From Albula goreensis (Eukaryota; Chordata; Actinopteri; Albuliformes; Albulidae): a DNA stretch of 64,000 nt. Where the stretch lies: contig CM040762.1 in the NCBI GenBank assembly GCA_022829145.1, forward strand, positions 24,050,436 through 24,114,435. Direction: 5' to 3'. Shown piece after piece: positions 11,516 through 22,626 of this stretch. The notes beneath the pieces were generated by a model. The model was not told the DNA's origin. It saw nothing but the letters and a program-made list of their open reading frames with translations, and searched no databases. Both the position numbers and the translations under genes were made by a program. How positions within the stretch are numbered: position 1 is the first letter of the stretch; the number at the start of each line of letters is the position of its first letter.

Positions 11516-12303
11516 GACTCACACTTACATTTTCAGATTTTGACTCACACATAAATTGACAGATTTTTTTTTCCTCAGACACATTTTAGTGATTGCTGAG
11601 TGCATTGTTAATGAAAGAAATTTTATTCGTATTTCATTTTGAATGTATATTTTTTTGGCAAAGGTTGATTGAATATGGCTGAATGTGTTTTTTATTTTTT
11701 ATTATTTAACAGAGATGTTTTGTGGAACTCTGCAGGGATGAAGTGCAGCGATAGGTCAATGAAAAGTGAAAGTACAAAACAAAGAGAATGAATAAATGAA
11801 TAAATTATAGACGGAATACAAATAGGAATACTGGTCTTCGGCAGCAAGTACCACTTAAATTGCTTGAGAAAGAGGGAAACCTGGTATGCTGTCACAGAAG
11901 ATCACAAATAACCATGCTGCTGACCATTTCAAAAATTATCATGGCACAGTGAAGGAAAAGAGAATGGCTGAAATACATATTTACTATTTTTTTTATCAGC
12001 AAAGAAACGGCATGAACCAAAATCACCTGTATAATATTTTCCCTTCCAAAGCTCCAAACATAGTTTGATAAAAAAGCATAATGAATGTGAAGCCATCTTA
12101 TCAATATTATGAAATATAAGGGCCATTAATGTCATATATCACTATCAATATTTATAAGCTGAGAGCACATACAGTCAATGAAAGAATTATCAGTGGAAAA
12201 ACAGGGATAAAGTGGGCCAAGGGATGGAAATAACCCCCTCCAGCTTCCTAAAAGTGGAAGTCGGTGAAATTATAAAAGTAAACAGAAAATGTTTTTCAAA
12301 ATT
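11516..12303. other. intergenic, nothing recognised
   Basis: A+T-rich with several short frames on both strands and no recognisable domains. Confidence 0.5.
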
Positions 12304-12603
12304 GTGGTAAAAATAAATAGGATTGGTGAAATTTAAAAAAAGAGATGAGAGAATATGTTTTAAATGTGGTGAAACATAAATATGATAGTGACATTAAAAA
12401 AAGACGAGGGAATATTATTTTCAAAAGGTTGTGAAAACTTAGCTTTGGTGAAATAAAAAAGGTGAGGTAATGAAAAACAGGTGGTGAAAAAATAAAAAGG
12501 AATGGTGACATTTAAAAAGAATGAAATACTTTTTAAACATGCGGTAAAAAAGACTGATGAATATGATTGATAAATTAAAAAAGAAATGAGGGAATATTTT
12601 TAT
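12304..12603. repeat. degenerate A+T-rich ~60-bp minisatellite, five copies
   Basis: Units begin at 12304, 12366, 12428, 12481 and 12541 (lengths 62, 62, 53, 60 and about 63). Each opens with a GTGGTGAAA-like word, has a GGTGAAATTTAAAAAAG-like middle and ends in a GAGGGAATATTTT-like stretch followed by an A/T run. The units are clearly diverged. No frame is conserved between units, so it is not coding. Confidence 0.75.
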
Positions 12604-13837
12604 AATGTTCTGGGTGTGGCCACATAAGCCAGGCCAGAAGACGAATAAATAGTTTTCACTGATCGCCCCCAAGTCGATTCCCCCTAAAAGATTTTTGAAA
12701 GACATTCATCAAGTTCTGTTTTAGTCACATTAAATGCAAAATGTGTTCACCACCAGAGAATAATGAGGCATCTTATAAATGGTATTAGTTGGCAAAATAT
12801 AAATTTTACAGTATTATTATAGTATTTTGCATGTTTTACCATAAAACATCCATTCTACAATTCATTCATTTGGCATGCTTTACAAAAATGTCGATGTGAA
12901 TACATTGATTTAAATTGTTTTTTTTGCCTCAGCTCTAGCACCATATGTTCATGTTTAACACTGCAGTTATAGACATGTATTACATATTTTTAGACGGAGT
13001 GGAATAAAAATTAAAGACCACAAAACTTGTTATACAATTTACTACTACTGTTGGAGCATTGTAGCTATAGTCTGTACTAGAGTATTTACTGTTGTCTGAT
13101 TAAAATATTCATGTTCCAAAATGGAGTTTGGCATTGCCAAAGGCCAAAGACTAGTTTCAAAGCTGTCTTGGATGTTGCAGTAATTGAAACAGTTGCAATG
13201 AACGTTTTACATAATCATAATATTTTGTAGCTTTGGCTCGACAGTAGTTTTACCTAGATTGCTAGATATATCCAGACTATGGGTTGAGTTATCCAGCAAT
13301 AGGAGACAAAAGATTAACCTCAGAAAACCATGCTGGTACAACTTAGCCTGCAAGTGCTAAGTACTAAGTATGTATTATAAATAAACACACCATACATTTT
13401 TACTTGTAGATGTTTATATGATATTTTAAAGAAACTATATCTGAGCAGAAATCAAATTGATCAAATCTACAGATATTTGAATAAAATAGGGTCACACCGA
13501 AAAGTCTGTAAGAGCTCCAAAAGAAGGCAGCAAACTGTTTACACGATTCCAAGATCTACCTCTTGTGTACTCTCCAAGTCATTTAATATTTCACGGCTGT
13601 GTAGACCAAATGTGGTGAAATGAAAAATAGAAACTCATTTGTCATTTGTAGTGGCCAGGCTAATCTATTTATTTTGATTTTCCTTCATGTTCTTGTAGCT
13701 TTCTGCTGCTATGGCCCCCTTTCTCCTCTGCTTGGCATCAGCAGTTTTCTGACTGATTGCTTTGGAGCATAAAGTGGGACACAGGACTGAGTGAAGTACC
13801 CAGAATTACCTAGGGACCCAGCAGCTGAATGCATCCC

Positions 13838-13844
<7 letters not shown>
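12604..13844. other. intergenic, nothing recognised
   Basis: A+T-rich unique-looking sequence. No gene, RNA gene or clear repeat. Confidence 0.5.

Positions 13845-13903
<59 letters not shown>
13845..13903. repeat. (TG)n microsatellite, about 29 units
   Basis: A pure TG array preceded by a short TATATA run. Open frames across it on both strands are artefacts. Confidence 0.98.
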
Positions 13904-13904
<1 letters not shown>

Positions 13905-15769
13905 TACATGCATAGGGTCTGTGGCTGAACTAGTTATATCAAAGAAGTCCATGACCTGGAATGTAAAGAAGCGAGATGTATTCAGATTCATTCAGAAATA
14001 TGTTTTCAAGACGTTTTCAGAATGGCTGGATGTAGGTCCTTTCAGAATGTAAACAGGTTTAACAATTATGGATCTCTAAAAAAGTCCCACAATTCAATGC
14101 AGTCTTTTTGATGGGTTACACAAATGGCCCAACTTGATTTTTTTGCCTGCTTCCCTCAGCAAAATATTTACACAGAACTTGTTACCGTGTAACGTGAAAT
14201 CGTTCCTCTCTGAAATCAAAAACAAAGTGATGTGCACTATATAGCAGGTTGGCCCAGCTATAATACTATTTTTATTCATGTACTTACCATTTCAAATTCT
14301 AAATTTGTTTACGCTTCTTCATCAGATGAAATTTCCTGAAGATATTAGCTAATTAGTGGGTTGGATTAACTTTCACCTCTTTCAGTGTAAACGTCGGGTT
14401 TTAGCCAGGTAAAGTGCACTTAGCTTTAGTTGGCCTTGAGACTGTTTTGCTCGGGAAATTTAGTCTTAAGTTGAGCCAAAGATAGCTGGTGTGGAGGAAT
14501 TATGGGAAAGTGTTGTAACTGTCTCCTGTTATTTTTGTTATTATATTTTTGTTGTTCTATTTTTTATTTTTCCTTTCATCACTCCTTTAAGAGAGAAAGG
14601 AGAAGGACAAGAGGGGGGTATTGTGGAAACGGGAGGGTGGATTGGACTAGGGGGTGATGGGTATTTATTTTTGGTACAGGAAAGCCAAGGGAAGGGGACA
14701 ACTACTTTTAGTAGTTTCTAAAAGGCAACCTTATATCTCTTCTGCCTTCTTTGAAACATACATGGTGAAATATCTGACCATGGTAAAACACACCCTACTA
14801 ATTTTAAACCTAAATTTAGCCGATGGTAATGGAGGAAGTGGGCATCGCCATATATATCTGCAATGGTCTAGCAGATAAAAAAGAGAAGTACTTACCTGGT
14901 TAAAACATTACCATATTTTCTGTACAAGAAATATATTCAGTGCATTGAGATGAAATTGCTTGGACGCATGTGTGGGATGGGCCAATTTTATAATAATTCA
15001 TTAATAAACATAATTATTCAAGACAAACTATATATGGGCCAAATAAAGATGATCTGCACTTCTTTGAATTAACCTACAACTTCATAAGAACCTCTTAGAG
15101 ACTTTCATTTCATAATCCCATGGTTGGAGATTTTACTACAGTACAGAACACTATATTAGATCTTATAGGAAATAAACCAACCAATCAGCATCCACATCAC
15201 AACATCAATAAGAGACACAATGGGTCTGATTGACATTTTGAGATTAAAAAACACAAAATCAGAGATGGAGTTTAACATTGGATTTGCCAAAGGAAGACAC
15301 AACTGTATGCTGACAGGTAGAGATGAGGATGCATTCAGTGTATTGCTGTAGTTTCATCTACTTATGCACACACAGTTTGTATTCGGTTATTTCTGCATTT
15401 ATTACTGTGGCCTAATTTTTAGGGAAAAGTAGGCTCCCAAAGTGTAAGTGTTGAGAAGAAGTTTGGAATTTGAAAGATAAAAATTGCTCTACCAAAATAA
15501 ATGAAATATTACAGTTATAAATTCTTATAGTTGCAAAGTTATAAATTATAAAAGTTACAAATAATTTTGCCACAGGGGACAATGAATACCATCTGTCTTA
15601 TTACTTCAGCTCTGAGTGCTTAAGTTTAGCCCCACTTGTTATTCTCAGATAATTTAGGGTACTATGACCTTGACCGGATGGACAGTCTGACATGAATTTA
15701 CCAAATTAGAATGTGCTAATCAACTAATTATTAGTTGTTATGAATTTTGAGATTGTGGTGAATTTTGTT
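13904..15769. other. intergenic, nothing recognised
   Basis: No recognisable gene or mobile element. Several short frames lack domains. A G-rich purine tract lies near 14590-14660. Confidence 0.5.
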
Positions 15770-16270
15770 TGGAGGCAACTGCAGTTATTGGCACCTCTTT
15801 GAGGAACTCTAATGAGATTAGACTAAATTAGACTCACCTGTGATAAATTATGAGGGCTCACATGACTTGAATTAACCAATGAATGATGGCCTTAATGCTC
15901 AAAGAGGCCAATTTACATTCCCTGATCCCATTTAACAGTGGTGAAGACGAGAGCTGTCTGACAGCATCAGAAGTTCTATTATCTCCAAGCACAAGAATCG
16001 TTAAGGATACAAGGCCATCTACAGGGTCCTTGACATCCCTGTTTCAACCAGGAAGTGGGTCAAAGAAGAAAATCCGCGAGAAAAGTCTTCGAAGGTTGGT
16101 GCAAACTGTGGGGGAAAAAAAACACCACGAGCTTAAGGCAGACCTGGAGCAATCTGGAGTGATGGTTTCGACCTGTACCATACGCCGTGCACAAAACCAA
16201 GAAGGGCTTCATGGGCGAAAGCCAAGGAAGACCCCACTGCTGAAAGAAAGACATAAGAAGGCATAAGAAA
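15770..16270 (+). mobile_element. Tc1-like transposon fragment (5' end and transposase DNA-binding region)
   Basis: The left end carries the family's terminal-repeat motif (AGTTATTGGCACCTC at about 15784-15798). After a leader, the + strand encodes the second half of the paired-type DNA-binding region of a Tc1 transposase: REKSLRRLVQTVGEKKHHEL, then LKADLEQSGVMVSTCTIRR, then GLHGRKPRKTPLLKERHKKA. The frame stops right after this at 16264-16266, where intact relatives go on into the DDE catalytic domain. The first helix-turn-helix is not recognisable. No catalytic domain or right terminal repeat follows, so the copy is truncated and inactive. Sequence beyond about 16270 is unrelated. Confidence 0.8.
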
Positions 16271-16863
16271 GGTAATTGCATAAGCAATTTAGTTAAAATG
16301 AATAGCAGGTGAAAACAGACACAAAATTGATAAGATGATGACTGTAAGAGATGTACTAACATTCAAAGGCCACAATGTAGAGAACAGGAACTTGTCTGTA
16401 TACCAGAGACAAGAATAATTGGCTATTGTAACATATGTAACACTGACCTCCTAATTAGCTAATAGCATTACAAGGGTAGCTTATTTATAACCAGACACAC
16501 TAAAAAGGTGCTGTAGATAGCCCTCTTACTGTCAAGCAAGTTTGACAAGATCCCTTCGCGCACACACGTCCTGATTTTCCACAGTGAGACCATGTCCTGG
16601 GGTCAACAAGGAGAGCACTTAGGTAAAATCTTTTCAACCAATGACCAGTCTTCTTCATATGACATCACCACGTTTAGCATTTTTTCCCCATTATCAACTT
16701 CAAGTGGCATAAAACTTCAAATGAAGAGAAATATTTTGTGACTTCTTCAACGGTTATAGATAAGAGCTTTTTTTTTAGATATAACTTTGACATGATGAGC
16801 AATATTATTCGTTTGACTGACACATAAAATTAGTTATTTTAGTTATCCTTAGCTGTCTTGCGA
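16271..16863. other. intergenic, nothing recognised
   Basis: A+T-rich flank between the Tc1 fragment and the inverted-repeat element. No gene recognised. Confidence 0.5.
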
Positions 16864-17252
16864 GCCATCTTGGCTAGGTCGCTAACATACGCAGATAAGA
16901 ATTGCAAGTCGTTATTACTATAGTAAAGTTAACATTTGACACTATTGCAATGCTTATTCACAGTTACTAAACAACCTTTAACATAATGGAAATGACATTT
17001 AGTTTGCTGGCCTGTGTTTTGGCTGTATATTTATGTTGTCTGGGACACACCAGAATGGTGGCCTGGAGAAATCAGATAGTTTGATTGATCCATGGATTTA
17101 ATTAATTTACTGTTTACCTAGGAACATCATACTTAATATTGATTTTGGAACATCCTACATTTATGTTGACCTATGAACAAGCTATTCTAGTTAAATTGTT
17201 AAGCTAGATTGCACTATCTATCTGCTGATGTTAGCGACCTAGCCAAGATGGC
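16864..17252. mobile_element. MITE-like element with 34-bp near-perfect inverted ends
   Basis: The left arm 16864-16897 and right arm 17219-17252 are inverted copies matching at 32 of 34 positions; the only difference is an AC/CA swap. Both contain GCCATCTTGGCTAGGTCGCT at the outer side. About 320 bp of A+T-rich noncoding DNA lies between, with no transposase. This layout fits a nonautonomous DNA transposon. The outer edges and target-site duplication are not certain, and I cannot name a superfamily. Confidence 0.6.
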
Positions 17253-18458
17253 CAGCAATCCAACCAATATTTGCTAAAGTAAATATATTATTGTGTTACT
17301 CACACCAATAATTTTTGCGCAAAACAAAAACAAGGGCTGTCGTTTCTTTCTCACATTCTTCGGCTTTGGTCTAACGGATGTGGAAATGGGACGGGAAGCA
17401 AATTAGCAGCAGGAAAACATCTGAAATGAATATGGGACCCACGCCCATGGGACCTTTGGCCTCTGTAGTGTTTGACCTTTTGCGACTTCTGTACTGATAT
17501 TTAGGATCCACATGCAGCCCTGCAGTGTCATATGGATGGTTCCTTAGGAATGCCATCTTAGGAATGTCTCAAAGGGACTTGACCAAACAGGGTCTTGCGA
17601 TTCTTAAGACGTTCAATATGCAGGTTAGTCAGTGGCGTGCAGTGGATTTAGAAGTTGGTCCCGTTGCAGGGAAGAGGGGGGGCGTTTTACCATTTTAAGA
17701 ATCCTCTCAAATACATCCTTCCGGTGGCTTCTATTATATTAAATAAACAAAATTAGCATCAGTATAGATTACATGATGTTTCAAAATTGGAACGCTGGAC
17801 CAAGGGCCTTGACTCAACGGGAGAAAGGCAGTCAAGTAGAGTTATCACTGACGATTCTTCATTCGAGCGTTAAGGATAAACAATCAAATTGTTTATGATC
17901 AAATTGTTTACAATTACAGCCACACCACTATCAGAGTTATTAGCACCCTTTCCGAGATGAGGTAATTGGCCGTGTGAGATTAACAAAAATACGTACTGTG
18001 CAGTAATTTCACCCACTGGGCTGCTGGGGAGTTTGCGCACCTGTTCTGTGTTACTGATTAGACGGAGTCACAGTATTTAGGAGCGGAGCTACACAGTTTG
18101 GTTAGGTGTGGATGGCTTGAGGGGAAAAAAAAAACCTGTGCAACCTGAGATACATCTTAAAAGTTTAATTGACTCAAGCTTATGTTTGGCGGCATTCCTT
18201 TGTTTGAAAATTAGTTGGGTTTGTTTCTCTCCTCAGATACTTTCTTTGATTTGGTTATTTTTTATATTTGTTTTGGATTTTTGGTTGGGGTATTGATGGG
18301 GGATCCTTATTGTGGATGAATGCATGTGTGTGTGTGTGTGTGGGGGCAGACAGAGTGCTGGAGGATTTCAACCGCTGTCCAAAGGGATGCTGCTGGCATC
18401 TGGAGACAAGGCCGACTGGGGACAGCTGCAGGGCAGAGATGGCGGAGTGGTAGGCAGC
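17253..18458. other. intergenic, small simple repeats
   Basis: No gene recognised. It contains a CAGTGGCGTGCAGTGGA stretch at 17630-17646 that resembles the outer end of a hAT-type element but has no partner, two 15-bp near-identical CAAATTGTTTA units near 17886-17915, a short A run near 18124 and a (TG) tract near 18326-18341 just before the 37-bp array. Confidence 0.45.
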
Positions 18459-19457
18459 GGAACACCAGGCCGGGCAGAAGGCACATTAGGACAGTGGAAC
18501 CCTGGGCTGGGCAGAAGGTACATTAGGACAGTGGAACACCAGGCCGGGCAGAACGCACATTAGGACAGTGGAACACCAGGCCGGGCAGAACGCACATTAG
18601 GACAGTGGAACACCAGGCCGGGCAGAAGGCACATTAGGACAGTGGAACCCCGGGATGGGCAGAAGGTACATTAGGACAGTGGAACACCAGGCCGGGCAGA
18701 ACGCACATTAGGACAGTGGAACCCCGGGATGGGCAGAAGGTACATTAGGACAGTGGAACACCAGGCCGGGCAGAACGCACATTAGGACAGTGGAACCCCG
18801 GGATGGGCAGAAGGCACATTAGGACAGTGGAACACCAGGCCGGGCAGAAGGCACATTAGGACAGTGGAACCCCGGGATGGGCAGAAGGCACATTAGGACA
18901 GTGGAACACCAGGCCGGGCAGAAGGCACATTAGGACAGTGGAACCCCGGGATGGGCAGAAGGTACATTAGGACAGTGGAACACCAGGCCGGGCAGAACGC
19001 ACATTAGGACAGTGGAACACCAGGCCGGGCAGAAGGCACATTAGGACAGTGGAACCCCGGGATGGGCAGAAGGTACATTAGGACAGTGGAACACCAGGCG
19101 GGGCAGAAGGCACATTAGGACAGTGGAACCCCGGGCTGGGCAGAAGGTACATTAGGACAGTGGAACACCAGGCGGGGCAGAAGGCACATTAGGACAGTGG
19201 AACCCTGGGCTGGGCAGAAGGTACATTAGGAAAGTGGAACCCTGGGCTGGGCAGAAGGCACATTAGGACAGTGGAACACCAGGCGGGGCAGAAGGCACAT
19301 TAGGACAGTGGAACACCAGGCGGGGCAGAAGGCGCAGTGGGGCAGTGGAACCCCGGGCTGGGCAGAAGGCACATGAGGACAGTGGAACACCAGGCCGGGC
19401 AGAAGGCGCAGTGGGGCAGGGAACACCAGGCCGGGCAGAAGGAGCAGTGGGCATGGC
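18459..19457. repeat. 37-bp minisatellite, 27 copies of two unit types
   Basis: A head-to-tail array whose units begin GGAAC and end in ACATTAGGACAGT. Type A has ACACCAGGCCGGGCAGAA in its first half; type B has CCCGGGATGGGCAGAA or CCTGGGCTGGGCAGAA. From left to right the order I read is A B A A A B A B A B A B A B A A B A B A B B A A B A A. Units are 37 bp except one of 36 bp near 19384-19419. Terminal units on the right switch the tail to GCGCAGTGGGGCAG. Because 37 is not a multiple of three the frame changes every unit, so Pro/Cys-rich frames across it are not a protein. Confidence 0.95.
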
Positions 19458-20759
19458 CCTGGTGTAGTAACGGATGAAATCTAACCGAATGAACTGTGTG
19501 TGGAGGCATACCTCACAGCCTGATCTGGTTGGTGACGCATGATGTACTCCCTCCCTGTTTCCTCCCCACTGATTCCCACTCCAGTAGCTGAAGATGCCGG
19601 GTGACACACCGTAGAGGGAAAAGAGCTTGGTGGCACTCTCCTGGTTTTTGTTTTGTTTTTTATTTTGGGACACAGAGGAGGCTCGGCAAGTAGGCGTGAG
19701 CTGACCTGTATACCACCCTTTCGTTTTTTTCCTTATTGTATTGAGAATTTCCCCTTAGGTGGCTGAGGAAGGTCCTCACTGGCGCTGTATGCAGTCATGG
19801 GGAGAGTCCATTGTTCACCGTGTGTGTGGGGGCATGGGGAAGCCTTCTCGAAGTGTGTTGGCCTTTTGGCATGCTGTGGGGGTTGTCTTTCTCCTCCCGG
19901 GGGTTCCACTCTCATGGCGCCGGGGAGGACAGCGGGGTGGGGGAAGAGAGGGTCGAGGGTGAGGGGAGGTAATTGCCTGAGCTGTCCGCTGAAGAACTGT
20001 TTCGATTTTAACCCCCTGTGGTTGAGAGCTTCGCCGGCGAAGCTCGACAAGATGAACTGATCTTTCCTGTACATTCCAAAAGCACTGACAGAAAACTTAG
20101 AGTCATGGCTTTTTGATGTGCCCGGTGGTAAATTATAATTTTTTTAAATGTGGAGAATTATACAAAATATCACACCCTGTTACATTATTCAGTCAAGAAG
20201 CTCAATTTATCCGGTAACTATGTGACAATCGGTTTCACAGTTTGGGGAGGGGCGATGCCATGTGCGAGAATACCGTAAACTGTAAACACAACAAAATGTC
20301 ATACAGTTTGCAGAATCCTTCACTTCTTCTGAGTATAGTGTATAGTGTAGTGATGACAAGAATTAAATACCAATTAATTAACCAATAAAACATGGAGATT
20401 ATCCTCCATGTCTAGCCCGAAAATACATGAGCCATAAAATGACTAGTGAGGCCATTATAGTGAAAGTCATTACAATCCTTCTTTGAAAATGTCCGCCATT
20501 AATATGCAAACCGATGAGTCAAGCCTCGGAACACTACTGACTAATGGGGGTTGTTCCAAGATGGCGAAAAGTGCGGCCGCAATGTTTGGGGGCTGACGCT
20601 GTAAATGTAGAATTTTCCATTGAAAATTATTTTTCAGCTCATGGACAACCCTGGTCATTTTTGCAATGGAGTAGAGTTTTTAAAAAGCAGTTGAGTTGAT
20701 TTAATTGACTTGCATCACTTTCAAGCTGGTTAATTAAACTTAACCCGAGTCAAGCCTGC
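19458..20759. other. intergenic, G+C-richer then A+T-rich
   Basis: The part at 19740-20070 is G+C-rich with several short frames and a perfect palindrome, but I recognise no gene. The part at 20100-20760 is plain sequence. Confidence 0.45.
20026..20045. other. perfect 20-bp palindrome
   Basis: Two 10-bp arms, GAGCTTCGCC and GGCGAAGCTC, are exact reverse complements with no spacer, centred on CCGG. Confidence 0.9.
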
Positions 20760-21660
20760 TAGCCTGAAGAAACACCATTGACAGATGACGGAAGAAAAAA
20801 GAGCAGGAGAAACCCTACGGACAACAGCATGACGACAAGGCAGTTATTTTCAGAGAATGGACAGGTGGTTTTGGCGGCTGAGGTGGAAGTTTATTCATAT
20901 TCAATGTATTTTAATGTCCCTCAGTTCACTGCTGACTTCAACTCCCAGTATGCCTGTTGTTCCCGCCAAGATTAAGAAGATGGAGCCGACACTCACTGAT
21001 GTCCAGGACATCATTGTGAGGCTGCTGAGCGAAAAAATTAATCAACGTGCGGATGGCTTAGAAAAAAATATTCAAGAAAACACTGGTTATCTAAGCTTTG
21101 AAACAAAAAAATCAATGAGTTTTGTTTCCAAGAACAGAATGACATGAAAGCAGATATCAACCCAGTTAAGAAAACATTCACAGAACACAAAAGAAAAAAT
21201 GCAGAGCTGGAAGACAAGGTAAACAAGGCTGAACGATACCGGAGGCGATGAAACCTGCGACGCCGTTGATTAGCAGAACAACAAGGAGAAGATGTGAAAC
21301 TAAGTGATTGATGTCTGCAGCGTTGTCCTGCCCGAGGCAAGTGAACCATTCCGTACGCACATAGATGTCAGCCGCAGGGTCTGTAGAAGGGAGAAAGATA
21401 AAAATCAGACCTATAATTACCAGGTTTATTGTACGTTCAACAAGGAGATGGTTTTGGAAAAAAAAGCTAAGAAAGTGTGAGTATCTGAAGGAGAATAAAC
21501 TATGATTCGGCAAACACCTGTCGTCTGCAGGTATTGCTACCTGGGACCATCTGTGGCCACGTATAGAACAGGCTCGCAGGGACGGAAAGAAACCCTTTTT
21601 TTTCCTCAGAGTCAGAACGTTTGTTGAAGAAAACGGTGAGTTGAAGGAAATCCAGTAGAG
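20760..21660 (+). mobile_element. L1-type LINE ORF1 relic, near full ORF1 length
   Basis: The + strand carries most of a fish L1 ORF1 in broken frames. From about 20970 comes an N-terminal helix region (MEPTLTDVQDIIVRLLSEKI), then coiled coil (KRKNAELEDKVNKAERYRRR). At about 21250 follows the conserved NLR segment, where the usual Trp codon before it is TGA. From about 21290 the RRM and C-terminal domain remain recognisable as HIDVSRRV, NQTYNYQVYCTFNKE, KKAKKCEYLKEN and a final DHLWPRIEQARRDGKKPFF near 21547-21600. Stops and at least two frame changes interrupt it. No ORF2 follows. A minus-strand frame at 21038-21513 is its shadow. Confidence 0.85.
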
Positions 21661-22589
21661 GGAGCTATCTCACTGTGCAGTGAAGCTGCTCAATGCAAGT
21701 GGAACTGCTATGTATAAACATGTAACGCCACCAAATACTGGTATGGTTCTTCATAATAACTAAGTCAGTTTGACCTGAAACAGGCTACAGAGCTCTTAAG
21801 GGTAAAGTCATATGCTCAATACTAAATGTAAGAGACTATTTGTTCTTGGAGTTAAGATACTGAGAGTTTGAAATAATCTGCGACCAGGTAGTTTGCTGTG
21901 GTTCCAGCTTTGGTATGGATGGGTGATTGTTATTTTGACTCTATCTTCCACTGACTATCCAAGGTGTCTCTATCATTGTGTTCGATCGATAGTTGGGGTA
22001 TTAAGAATATACTAAAATGTTAGGTTGTTTTTTATTTAGCAAAAGATTGGGTGGTTCTTTTTGTTTATTCAAGAGACATATGGTGCTGCAGCAGACAAAA
22101 ACTTCAGTGGGGCAATGATATTTGGCTGTCTTGTGGAAGTAATAGCTAAAATCGTTGCCATTTTTAATCGGGAACTTACTCATAATTGAGCTACTAAATG
22201 GAGGTTCAATACAAATTTCCTTCAAAATGATGAATTAATTTCTCAATTATGTCCAAAAGTATTGGAATTTACTTTCTAAGGAAGATGGTGTAGGAGCTGC
22301 GATGATAATTTGGGCCACAATAAAAGGTTATTTGGTTTGTATCCTATCTTAGAAGATTTAGATTGCGGCAGATCTCAGAACTCGAGCGAAAGTGTAGCAA
22401 TTAAGAGTAGGTGAAGCAGAATGACCTGTTAAAGCACAGCGCTGAGTACATGATGCACATCACCAAATATAAACAATGCTGAGAGGGAGGCAAACCAAAA
22501 CGCCTTCTTGCATTAACACTGAAACGTCCCAGAAAAGGGTCCCAAAAACAACTGGTGTCATCAACCATAGAAGTTAATGAAACCTCAAC
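21661..22589. other. intergenic, possible LINE remnants
   Basis: No clear domain. The first few hundred bases may be the decayed continuation of the L1 relic, but I see no ORF2 motif. Confidence 0.4.
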
Positions 22590-22626
22590 GTAAGTCGCTT
22601 TGGAAAAAAAGTGTCAGCTAAATGAG
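22590..22626 (+). repeat. fish SINE-type tail motif
   Basis: Matches the widespread fish repeat tail GTAAGTCGCTTTGGA..AAA..TGTC.GCTAAATGA with a few changes. No tRNA-like head is recognisable upstream, so only the tail is called. Confidence 0.6.

Noticed and set aside
13806-14052. Cys/Val and Thr/His open frames over the TG array
   Set aside because: They are dinucleotide-repeat artefacts.
17630-17646. CAGTGGCGTGCAGTGGA as a hAT-type transposon end
   Set aside because: No matching inverted end or target duplication was found downstream.
18459-19457. 37-bp array as a CRISPR array or repetitive protein
   Set aside because: Units are joined head to tail with no unique spacers, and 37 is not a multiple of three, so neither reading holds.
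21038-21513. Open frames on the minus strand opposite the L1 relic
   Set aside because: They are shadows of the L1 ORF1 coding strand.
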